64,000 nt of DNA, from positions 62,001 through 126,000 of the forward strand of contig NZ_LSHX01000029.1 in NCBI RefSeq assembly GCF_001555965.1. Direction: 5' to 3'. Both the position numbers and the translations under genes were made by a program. Origin of the DNA: Sphingomonas sp. CCH21-G11. Its GTDB lineage: Bacteria > Pseudomonadota > Alphaproteobacteria > Sphingomonadales > Sphingomonadaceae. This document shows, one piece after another, positions 1 to 6,976 of the stretch. The notes under the pieces are model-generated. The model was not told the origin of the DNA. It worked only from the letters and a program-made list of their open reading frames with translations, and ran no database searches. Each line of letters begins with the position of its first letter. Position 1 is the stretch's first letter.

Positions 1-772
1 CGTCGATCATCACCTCGACCCCGCCCAGATCGAGCGATGCGGCGCGCGCGATCGCCTCGGCGGCATCGCGCAAAGCGCGGTCGGGCTCGACCGCGACCAT
101 GGTGATCGCGCTGCCCGGCACCTGGCACGCATCGGCCGGGCACAGGTCGAACGCGCCGCCGCCCGCGACCTCGATCGCATAGAGATAGGCGCGGTCGAGC
201 GTCTCGATCCGCGTGATCGTGCCGCCGCGCGCGGGCACGTAATCCTGGACGAGAAGCACGCCGTCGATGCTGGTCGGCAGCGTTGCGTCGGCGACTGCGG
301 CGCGTACTTCGTCCAGGCTGTCGAAACGGGCGATTCCCGCCCCTGCCCCGCCGATATTCGCCTTGACCACCAGCGGCAACCCGATCGCTTCGGCGGCGGC
401 CGGCACGTCGGCGGCGCGGTGGACGACGCGCGTCGCAGGAATCGCCAGCCCGAGCGATGCGATCAGCGCCAGCTGACGCGCCTTCGACGTGTCGACCGCG
501 AGCGCGGCCGTACCGTTCAACACGCGTGCGCCGGCGAGCTCCCACTGGGCGAGCAGCGACTGCGCCCAGAAGATCGGATGCTCGGCCTCCCGCAGGAACG
601 CCGACATCGCCAGCCGGCTGAGCACCAGCGGCGCCGGCGGCGCAGGATCGGCGGGGTCGAACGCGGTACCCGGCTTCAGCGCGCGATAGGCGATGCCGCG
701 CCGGTCGAGCGCGGCGAACAGCGGGACGAACCATTGGGGATGTTCGTAGAGGATGGCGAGGTCAGCGGTCAT
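1..772 (-). CDS. ATP-grasp (RimK-like) family protein, 3' part cut by window edge
   Basis: A minus-strand frame of 257 codons starts with ATG at 772 and runs off the left edge without a stop. The N-terminal part is a preATP-grasp-like segment. It is followed by an ATP-grasp core with the nucleotide-binding VVKANIGGAGAGI stretch (lysine plus glycine-rich loop) around residue 145 and LLVQDYVP further on, as in RimK-type carboxylate-amine or glutamate ligases. The substrate cannot be told. The gene is divergent from tlyA with about 127 bp between the starts, which must hold both promoters. The family is supported; exact function is open. Confidence 0.75.
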   Translation of the reverse strand, partial: MTADLAILYEHPQWFVPLFAALDRRGIAYRALKPGTAFDPADPAPPAPLVLSRLAMSAFLREAEHPIFWAQSLLAQWELAGARVLNGTAALAVDTSKARQLALIASLGLAIPATRVVHRAADVPAAAEAIGLPLVVKANIGGAGAGIARFDSLDEVRAAVADATLPTSIDGVLLVQDYVPARGGTITRIETLDRAYLYAIEVAGGGAFDLCPADACQVPGSAITMVAVEPDRALRDAAEAIARAASLDLGGVEVMID

Positions 773-899
773 GATGGCACGCGTCATGCCGCGCCCGGCC
801 CGGGTTGGAAAGCGCGACGCGCTTGTCGCCCGCCAAGCAAAGCTTGGGCCGGAACGATCGGCGGTTGCGGCCGGGGCGCGGCGACGGCATGGGCAGGGG

Positions 900-1670
900 A
901 TGGCGAAGCTGCGCGTCGATCAACTGCTGGTGGAGCGCGGACTGGCGGAAAGCCGCACGCGCGCGCAGGCGCTGGTGATGGCGGGCCTCGTCTTCGCGGG
1001 CGATCGCAAGGTCGACAAGCCGGGCCAGCAGCTGGCCGGGGACGCGGCGCTGAGCGTCCGGGGGCGCGACCATCCCTGGGTCTCGCGCGGCGGCATCAAG
1101 CTCGCCCATGCGCTCGACCATTTCGGCTGGGACGTGGCGGGTACGGTCGCGATCGATGTCGGGTCGTCGACGGGCGGCTTCACCGACGTGCTGCTGAGCC
1201 GCGGCGCGGCGCGCGTCTATGCGGTCGATTCGGGCACCAACCAGCTGGCGTGGAAACTGCGCCAGGACCCGCGCGTCGTCGTGCACGAACAGACGAGCGC
1301 CCGCATCCTCACCCCCGCCCACATCCCCGAGCCGGTCGACCTGGTGGTGTGCGACGCCAGCTTCATCGCGCTCGAAAAGGTGCTGGCGGTGCCGATCGGC
1401 TTCGTGCGGCCCGGCGGGCGGCTGGTCGCGCTGATCAAGCCGCAGTTCGAGGCGGGGCGCGATGAGGTCGGCAAGGGCGGCGTGGTGCGCGACCCCGCCG
1501 TCCATGCGCGCGTGTGCGACGCGGTCGACGCGTGGCTGACGGCGGCGGGCTGGACGGTCGCGGGGCTGACGACGAGCCCGATCACCGGGCCGGAGGGCAA
1601 TGTCGAATTTCTGATCGCCGCAAGCCTGCCCGCAGCAATCGCGGACCCCAATCGGGACGCGAAGGGCTGA
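900..1670 (+). CDS. tlyA: TlyA family rRNA (cytidine-2'-O)-methyltransferase
   Basis: The protein is 256 residues. Its N-terminal S4 RNA-binding domain (about residues 1-60) begins MAKLRVDQLLVERGLAESR, and a linker carries VSRGGIKL. An FtsJ-like Rossmann methyltransferase fold follows, with the SAM motif DVGSSTGGFTDVLL near residue 85. TlyA enzymes methylate ribose of 16S and/or 23S rRNA; single-copy proteobacterial members are often of the shorter 16S-only type. Upstream in-frame start codons exist, but ATG at 900 has a good ribosome site (AGGGG just before it) and starts exactly at the S4 domain. Confidence 0.9.
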   Translation: MAKLRVDQLLVERGLAESRTRAQALVMAGLVFAGDRKVDKPGQQLAGDAALSVRGRDHPWVSRGGIKLAHALDHFGWDVAGTVAIDVGSSTGGFTDVLLSRGAARVYAVDSGTNQLAWKLRQDPRVVVHEQTSARILTPAHIPEPVDLVVCDASFIALEKVLAVPIGFVRPGGRLVALIKPQFEAGRDEVGKGGVVRDPAVHARVCDAVDAWLTAAGWTVAGLTTSPITGPEGNVEFLIAASLPAAIADPNRDAKG

Positions 1671-1766
1671 CAACCCTCTTGCGTTCACGCCCAACATCGC
1701 CACAACCCGGCGCGTCCCTGTTGCGTTGCGGTACATCTGAACAAAGGAACGGGTGAAGGGCGGCGA

Positions 1767-2321
1767 ATGAGTGAAATTGCGTCCAAGGGTCAGCTGCGGA
1801 TGTCGTTCCTGCGCTGGGCGATGGTCACCGTACCGCTGGTGCTCCTGCTCGGCCTGATCGCGGGACGGCTGGTGCCGGCCGGATCGGAAAGCGCCTGGTA
1901 TGCGGCACTGGCAAAACCCGCGGGCACGCCCCCCGACTATGCCTTTCCGATCGCATGGACGACCATCTACGTCTGCAGCGGGCTGGCGCTGGCGATGATC
2001 CTGCATGCGCGCGGCGCACGTGGCCGGGGTGCGGCGATTGCGCTGTTCGTCGTCCAGATGATCGCCAACATGGCCTGGACGACGGTTTTTTTCGGCCTTC
2101 ACCAGATTTTCGGCGCGCTCGTCCTGCTCATCGTCATCCTGTTGCTGGTGATCGCGACCGCGCTGGCGTTCGGCCGCATCCGCAGCGCCGCGGCTTGGCT
2201 GCTCCTCCCCTATATGGTCTGGGTCAGCTATGCTGCGGTGATCCAGTTCCAGATCTGGCAGCTCAATCCGGACGGCGGCGCCCTTGTCCCCGCCGCCCCC
2301 GCCACCCAAATCGAGCTCTGA
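1767..2321 (+). CDS. tspO: TspO/MBR family tryptophan-rich sensory protein
   Basis: This 184-residue membrane protein has five predicted transmembrane helices. The family signature is present: a W-x-x-LAKP-x-x-TPP motif early in the protein, then FPIAWTTIY, and an aromatic-rich second half with MAWTTVFFGLH. TspO proteins bind porphyrins, cholesterol-like ligands and isoquinolines, and regulate tetrapyrrole or stress responses in alphaproteobacteria. The start has a purine-rich site (GAAGGGCGG) at good spacing. It is followed after 19 bp by a UbiK-like gene in the same direction. Confidence 0.88.
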   Translation: MSEIASKGQLRMSFLRWAMVTVPLVLLLGLIAGRLVPAGSESAWYAALAKPAGTPPDYAFPIAWTTIYVCSGLALAMILHARGARGRGAAIALFVVQMIANMAWTTVFFGLHQIFGALVLLIVILLLVIATALAFGRIRSAAAWLLLPYMVWVSYAAVIQFQIWQLNPDGGALVPAAPATQIEL

Positions 2322-2340
2322 GAGCGAAAAGGAACCCCGC

Positions 2341-2601
2341 ATGCAATCCGAGAACCGCCTGTTCGACGACTTCGTCAAGTTCGTGAACGGTGCCGCCGGC
2401 ACGGTCGCCGGCATGGCGCGCGAAGGCGAAAGCGCCGCACGCGAACGCGCCCGCGAATGGATCGGCGGGCTCGACTTCGTCAGCCGTGACGAGTTCGAGG
2501 CGGTCAAGGCGATGGCCGCCGCCGCGCGTGACGAGGTCGACGCGTTGAAGGCCCGTCTCGACGCGCTGGAAGCGAAGCCGGCGGGCAAGGCCAAGCCCTG
2601 A
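2341..2601 (+). CDS. UbiK-like accessory factor (BMFP domain, DUF526)
   Basis: This 86-residue protein begins MQSENRLFDDFVKFVNGAAG, has an amphipathic N-terminal half, then SRDEFEAVKAMAAAARDEV and a C-terminal coiled coil of alternating alanine, leucine and charged residues. This layout is typical of the BMFP/UbiK family. In E. coli, UbiK binds UbiJ and supports ubiquinone biosynthesis in the soluble Ubi complex. ATG at 2341 follows an AAAGGA ribosome site. The assignment rests on the layout, length and N-terminal motif. Confidence 0.82.
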   Translation: MQSENRLFDDFVKFVNGAAGTVAGMAREGESAARERAREWIGGLDFVSRDEFEAVKAMAAAARDEVDALKARLDALEAKPAGKAKP

Positions 2602-2712
2602 CCCCCGGCACCCACAGGTTGTCCACAGATTTTTGCACCGGCGCGGCTGCCGCTGCTTGTTCCACGCTTTGCCGGTTGGCAACCATGCGCGCGCCGGGAC
2701 GCGGCGCGGGAG

Positions 2713-3222
2713 ATGAAACGGATGCTTGACGAAGCGGAGTATGAACGCGACGCCGCGCCGATCGACATGCTCGAAAACTATTTCGGCGCGCATGGCTGGA
2801 GCTATGAGCGCGAGGACGAGGAGATCGTCGCCAAGGTCAAGGGCAGCTGGACCGAGTTCGAGCTGCGCGCGATCTGGCGCGAGGAGGACGGCGTCCTGCA
2901 GTTCCTGGCCTTTCCCGACATCCGCGTGTCCGACGAGCGCCGCGCGGCGCTGTACGAGGCGATCGGGCTGGTCAACGAACAGCTGTGGATCGGCCATTTC
3001 GAGCTGTGGTCGTCGAGCGGCATCCTGCTGTTCCGGCACGCCGCGATGATCGATGCGGGCGACGGCGGCGTGATGACGCTGGCCCAGGCCGAATTGCTGG
3101 TGGAAAGCGCGATCGACGAATGCGAACGCTTCTATCCCGTGTTCCAGTTCGTGCTGTGGGGCGGCAAGTCGCCCAAGGAAGCCATCGCCGCATCGATGAT
3201 CGAGACCCAGGGCGAGGCGTGA
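2713..3222 (+). CDS. YbjN domain-containing protein
   Basis: The product is 169 residues, acidic and soluble, with the YbjN fold features: an N-terminal PIDMLENYF segment, alternating strands (WTEFELRAIW, LQFLAFPDIRV) and a long C-terminal helix region ending VLWGGKSPKEAI. YbjN proteins are structurally related to type III secretion chaperones, and their roles in motility and stress are poorly defined. The stop codon TGA (3220-3222) overlaps the GTG start of proC, so the two are translationally coupled; this pairing is common in sphingomonads as far as I recall. Confidence 0.85.
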   Translation: MKRMLDEAEYERDAAPIDMLENYFGAHGWSYEREDEEIVAKVKGSWTEFELRAIWREEDGVLQFLAFPDIRVSDERRAALYEAIGLVNEQLWIGHFELWSSSGILLFRHAAMIDAGDGGVMTLAQAELLVESAIDECERFYPVFQFVLWGGKSPKEAIAASMIETQGEA

Positions 3223-4046
3223 GGCCCTATCAACCGCTGCCCGCCGCCGGGCCGAACCGGCTGCTGATGATCGGGTGCGGCAATATGGGCGGTGCGATGC
3301 TGGCGCGCTGGATCGCGGCCGGCACGATCGATCCGGCCAAAGTGTGGGTGGTCGATCCCGGCAGCCCGCAACTGCCCGAAGGCGTGCGGCTTGCCGCGGC
3401 GATCGCCGACGCCCCTGCTGCGGACGCCGTCCTGCTCGCGGTCAAGCCACAGCAGTTGACGGCCGCGCGCGATGGCGGGCTCGACCGGCTGGCACCACAC
3501 CTGTTGATCTCCATCCTCGCGGGCGTCGATGCCGCAACGCTGACCGGAGTCAGCCACGCCGCGCATGTCGTGCGCGCGATGCCCAACCTGCCCGTCGCGA
3601 TCGGACAGGGCGTGGTCGGGCTGTACAGCGCGACTGCCACCGATGCCATCCGCGCGACCGCGACCGCGCTGATGACTCCGCTTGGGCTGGCCGAGTGGAT
3701 CGCGGACGAAACACTGTTCGACGCGGTGACCGCGCTGTCGGGCAGCGGCCCCGGCTTCACCTATCGCTTCATCGACGCCCTGGCGCAGGCCGGCGCGGCC
3801 CTGGGGCTGGACGCCGACCAGGCATTGCGGCTGGCGCGTGCGACCGTGGCGGGTTCGGCCGCGCTTGCCCAGGCATCGCCCGACACCCCCGCGACGCTCG
3901 CCGACCGGGTGGCGAGCCCGGGCGGGTCGACGCGCGAGGGGCTGAACATCCTCGACCGCGACGATGCGCTGCGCCGCCTGCTCGTCGAGACGCTGGCGGC
4001 GGCCGAGCGCCGCAACGCCGAACTCGCTGCCGGCGCGCGCGCCTGA
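3219..4046 (+). CDS. proC: Pyrroline-5-carboxylate reductase
   Basis: This enzyme (275 residues) reduces 1-pyrroline-5-carboxylate to L-proline with NAD(P)H. Visible features are the N-terminal Rossmann motif IGCGNMGGAM, the LAVKPQQL and VRAMPNLPV segments, the SGSGPGFTYRFIDAL block, and the C-terminal family signature SPGGSTREGLNIL. I chose GTG at 3219 because it overlaps the preceding stop as GTGA and has an AGGGCGAG site upstream. A downstream ATG at 3267 would begin right at the Rossmann motif and is less likely. Confidence 0.92.
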   Translation: MRPYQPLPAAGPNRLLMIGCGNMGGAMLARWIAAGTIDPAKVWVVDPGSPQLPEGVRLAAAIADAPAADAVLLAVKPQQLTAARDGGLDRLAPHLLISILAGVDAATLTGVSHAAHVVRAMPNLPVAIGQGVVGLYSATATDAIRATATALMTPLGLAEWIADETLFDAVTALSGSGPGFTYRFIDALAQAGAALGLDADQALRLARATVAGSAALAQASPDTPATLADRVASPGGSTREGLNILDRDDALRRLLVETLAAAERRNAELAAGARA

Positions 4047-4135
4047 GCCTGCCCTTCGCCCGGCAGAACGGTGCGATGGAACTTCGCACGACGATGCGGG
4101 GTTAGTCGGTCAGGTTTGAGATCATGGAGGCGATG

Positions 4136-4756
4136 ATGGCGACGACGATCGAACGCGATCCCCAGGGACGTTTTGTCAGCAACAACGACGATGCGGTGAG
4201 CCCCGCGTCAAGCAATCGCAACTTCGGCGTGCTCGCGGGTGCGGTCGGGGCCGGCGCGGCGCTGGGCGTGCTGGCGATGCTCGGCCGCAAGGCGGCGGTA
4301 CAGGCCCCCACCGCCCTTGCCGGCGACTGGGCAGAGGCGCTGGCCGCCGAGCACAAGGCGGTCCTGAAAATCTTCGACGCGATCGAGGCGACAGCGGAGA
4401 ATGCGACGGGCCGGCGGACGATGTTGCTGACGCAGCTCAAGCACGCGCTGACCAAGCATGCGATCGAGGAAGAGAACGTCATCTATCCCGCGCTGCGCGA
4501 CGCGGGTCGCCGTGACGAGGCCGATGCGCTCAACAAGGAGCATGGCGACGTCAAACACTATCTTTATCAGCTCGACCAGACGCCGAAGAACGCGACAGAG
4601 TGGCTGGCGATCGTCCGCCGTTTCCGCGCCGATATCGAACGGCACATGACCGAAGAGGAAACCGAGCTGTTCCCGGCGCTGCGCGCGCAGCTGTCCGAGG
4701 AAAAGAACAAGGCGCTCAAGGCGGCGATGAACAAGGAGGGCTTCAAGGTCGCTTGA
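4136..4756 (+). CDS. Hemerythrin HHE domain protein with N-terminal membrane anchor
   Basis: About 206 residues. A short polar N-terminus is followed by a hydrophobic glycine/alanine helix (residues about 25-55) and then an HHE four-helix domain. The putative di-iron ligands are visible: AEHKAVLK, KHAIEEEN, KEHGDVKH and RHMTEEETELFP. HHE proteins bind oxygen or help in redox and nitrosative stress. ATG at 4136 (or 4133) is preferred over 4124 because GGAGG at 4126-4130 lies directly upstream of it. The gene converges on the marR-like gene. Confidence 0.82.
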   Translation: MATTIERDPQGRFVSNNDDAVSPASSNRNFGVLAGAVGAGAALGVLAMLGRKAAVQAPTALAGDWAEALAAEHKAVLKIFDAIEATAENATGRRTMLLTQLKHALTKHAIEEENVIYPALRDAGRRDEADALNKEHGDVKHYLYQLDQTPKNATEWLAIVRRFRADIERHMTEEETELFPALRAQLSEEKNKALKAAMNKEGFKVA

Positions 4757-4775
4757 GCTCCGGCGTCCTTGCAGG

Positions 4776-4817
4776 GTCGGGAGTCCGCCGCCCGGACGGG
4801 CCGCGCGGTCTCCCGAC
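4776..4817. terminator. Hairpin between convergent genes, possible bidirectional terminator
   Basis: GTCGGGAG (4776-4783) pairs with CTCCCGAC (4810-4817). After one T/T mismatch the stem continues as CCGC/GCGG. It lies between the stop of the hemerythrin gene (4756) and that of the MarR gene (4883). No T-run follows, so this is a stem-loop terminator candidate only. Confidence 0.45.
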
Positions 4818-4882
4818 TTCGCGCTGACCCCGCCGGCGCGTTCGATGACGTGATCGAAACCGCGGCCCCGCTGTGGTGATCG

Positions 4883-5386
4883 TCAGCCCTGGAGCGCCTC
4901 GATCCGGGCGCGCTCCTCCGCCGGTATCAAGCTGTCGAGCACGGCCCAGAAGCCGCCGACCGCCCCCTGCCCCGCCCGCGAATAGGCCGCCGACAGCCGC
5001 TCGCGCAGCTGATCGAACAATTCCGCCTCCAGCGCCGCCCCCGTCGCGGTCAGCCGCATCAGCCGCTGGCGACGATCGGTCACGCCGGGCCGGCTTTCGA
5101 CGAGCGCGCGTTCGGACAGGTCGTTGAGCACGCGGCCCAGCGACTGCTTGGTGATCGCCAGCAGCGCCAGCAACTCGCTGACGGTCAGGTCGGGCTTGCG
5201 CGCGATGAAATAAAGCGCGCGATGGTGCGCGCGGCCAAGGCCGCGATCGGCCAGCCCGGCATCGATCGCCCGATAGAGATGGCTGTAGCCGAAATAGAGC
5301 AATTCGACGCCGCGCCGGACCTCGGCCTCGCGCAGGAACAGGGGGGACGCGGCGCGATAGCTTTCCGGGGTATTTTGGCCAGCCAT
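4883..5386 (-). CDS. MarR family transcriptional regulator
   Basis: A 167-residue winged-helix regulator. The central HTH is visible as LTVSELLALLAITKQSLGRVLNDL (residues about 65-90), followed by the wing with DRRQRLMRLTATG, the usual MarR signature. Long N- and C-terminal helices give the dimer interface. It is divergent from ilvE with 85 bp between the start codons, so control of ilvE and of itself is plausible but unproven. The ligand is unknown. Confidence 0.9.
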   Translation of the reverse strand: MAGQNTPESYRAASPLFLREAEVRRGVELLYFGYSHLYRAIDAGLADRGLGRAHHRALYFIARKPDLTVSELLALLAITKQSLGRVLNDLSERALVESRPGVTDRRQRLMRLTATGAALEAELFDQLRERLSAAYSRAGQGAVGGFWAVLDSLIPAEERARIEALQG

Positions 5387-5398
5387 GTTGACCGGGTT

Positions 5399-5416
5399 CT
5401 ACACCGCGCTACACCG
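5399..5416. repeat. Direct repeat CTACACCG x2 in the marR-ilvE intergenic region
   Basis: The 8-mer CTACACCG occurs at 5399-5406 and again at 5409-5416. The 10-bp period places the copies on the same DNA face, between the divergent starts of the MarR gene (5386) and ilvE (5472). It could be an operator. MarR proteins usually bind palindromes, so this is only a candidate. Confidence 0.3.
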
Positions 5417-5471
5417 GGCGCAACCCAGCCCGACGGTGATCGGTCCCGTGCGGGTGACGACAGGGAACGCC

Positions 5472-6584
5472 ATGCTCGCCACTGCCACGCACGCCGCGCC
5501 ATCGCTGGTTTTCCAGCATGATCCCCACCCCGCGCCGCGATCCGCCGATGAACGCGCCGCACTGCTCGCCGCGCCCGTGTTCGGCCGCGCGTTCAGCGAT
5601 CACATGGTCGTCGTGCGCTATAGCGAAGGCCAGGGCTGGCACGACGCGCGCGTCCAGGCGCGCGGGCCGATCCCGATGGACCCGGCGTCATCGGTGCTGC
5701 ATTATGCGCAGGAGATTTTCGAGGGGCTGAAGGCCTATCGCCTGCCCGACGGCGGGGCGGCGCTGTTCCGGCCCGACGCCAATGCCCGCCGGTTCCGCGA
5801 GTCTGCCGAGCGGCTGGCGATGCCGCCGATGCCCGAGGCGATCTTTCTGGATGCGGTGCGCGAGATGGTGCGCATCGACCATGAATGGATCCCCGCGATC
5901 GAGGGCGGCTCGCTCTATCTGCGCCCATTCATGTTCGCGAGCGAGGTGTTTCTGGGCGTCAAGCCGGCGTCGGAATATCTGTTCATCGTCATTGCGTCGC
6001 CGGTCGGGCCCTATTTCCGGGGCGATTCGCCGTCGATCACAATCTGGACGTCGCAGCAATATACGCGTGCGGCCCCCGGCGGCACCGGGGCGGCCAAATG
6101 CGGCGGCAACTATGCCGCTAGCCTGATCGCGCAAGCGGAGGCGACGCGGCAGGGCTGCGACCAGGTCGTCTTCCTCGATGCGGTCGAGCGCCGCTATGTC
6201 GAGGAATTGGGCGGCATGAACCTTTTCTTCGTCTTCGACGACGGCACGCTGCGCACGCCGCCGCTGGGCGGCACGATCCTGCCCGGCATCACGCGCAGCT
6301 CGCTGATGATGCTCGCGCGCGACGCGGGCATGCGGGTCGAGGAAGCGCCATACGCGATCGACCAGTGGGAGGCGGATGCACGCAGCGGGCATTTGCGCGA
6401 GGCTTTCGCCTGCGGCACCGCGGCGGTCGTCACGCCGATCGGGCGGGTGCGCGGCGAGAAGATCGACTTCACGATCGGCAATGCCGGCCCAGGCACGGTG
6501 ACGGGTACGCTGCGCGAGCGCCTGGTCGCGATCCAGCGCGGCATCGCCCCCGATCCGCACGGCTGGGTCGAGCGCGTGATCTGA
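5472..6584 (+). CDS. ilvE: Branched-chain amino acid aminotransferase
   Basis: This PLP class IV transaminase (370 residues) interconverts leucine, isoleucine and valine with their 2-oxo acids. The PLP lysine lies in TGAAKCGGNYAASL near residue 200. Other family blocks are LHYAQEIFEGLKAY, LYLRPFMFASE, the VEELGGMN segment and the LPGITRSSL phosphate-binding turn. The length matches the long bacterial BCAT type. ATG at 5472 is preferred over start codons nearer the MarR gene because it follows AGGGAA and begins at the conserved N-terminus. Confidence 0.92.
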   Translation: MLATATHAAPSLVFQHDPHPAPRSADERAALLAAPVFGRAFSDHMVVVRYSEGQGWHDARVQARGPIPMDPASSVLHYAQEIFEGLKAYRLPDGGAALFRPDANARRFRESAERLAMPPMPEAIFLDAVREMVRIDHEWIPAIEGGSLYLRPFMFASEVFLGVKPASEYLFIVIASPVGPYFRGDSPSITIWTSQQYTRAAPGGTGAAKCGGNYAASLIAQAEATRQGCDQVVFLDAVERRYVEELGGMNLFFVFDDGTLRTPPLGGTILPGITRSSLMMLARDAGMRVEEAPYAIDQWEADARSGHLREAFACGTAAVVTPIGRVRGEKIDFTIGNAGPGTVTGTLRERLVAIQRGIAPDPHGWVERVI

Positions 6585-6598
6585 GGCACGCACGATCC

Positions 6599-6615
6599 GG
6601 GCTTTGACGAAGCCC
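6599..6615 (+). terminator. Short hairpin downstream of ilvE
   Basis: GGGCTT (6599-6604), a 5-nt loop, then AAGCCC (6610-6615) form a perfect 6-bp stem 15 bp after the ilvE stop and before the tRNA gene. No T-run follows, so it is a weak terminator candidate. Confidence 0.35.
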
Positions 6616-6664
6616 CCGCCCCGCGATAGAGGGACGGCCCGCCGGACGCACCGGCGGTTCCTGC

Positions 6665-6739
6665 TGGGGCGTCGCCAAGCGGTAAGGCACCGGTTTTTGG
6701 TACCGGCATTCGCAGGTTCGAATCCTGCCGCCCCAGCCA
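6665..6739 (+). tRNA. tRNA-Gln (anticodon TTG)
   Basis: The cloverleaf folds by eye. The acceptor TGGGGCG (6665-6671) pairs with CGCCCCA (6729-6735), followed by discriminator G and an encoded CCA (6737-6739). The anticodon stem CCGGT/ACCGG encloses the loop TTTTGGT with anticodon TTG. The T-loop GGTTCGAATCC is canonical. It reads glutamine codon CAA (and CAG by wobble). It stands at the transition from the core block to the more accessory region. Confidence 0.96.
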
Positions 6740-6976
6740 GATCTTACCGAACGCGCCGCGAAGGCATGCGCTTGCCGCCGATCGCGGCGGTGCCCGATTT
6801 CACCGCGACGCCCACGCTTGAAGCGCAACTGGCGCGTCTGGAACCATCTGCGCACGATCCTACCACGCGCAGGCATGACGACCGACAATCCGGTGCACTT
6901 GAACAGCTAGCCTCGCGGCGCAAGCTACGCCGACGCCGCCATCACCGTGTGACGCATCCAGCCGTCGCCGAGCCGG

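Noticed and set aside
2619..2627. TTGTCCACA, one base from a DnaA box, after the UbiK-like gene.
   Set aside because: A single imperfect box with no neighbours, no dnaA, and no AT-rich unwinding region; not an origin.
419..2768. Long open frames on both strands over the tlyA-ubiK region.
   Set aside because: They are high-GC antisense or out-of-frame shadows rich in Arg/Ala/Pro with no domain; the real genes have ribosome sites and family motifs.
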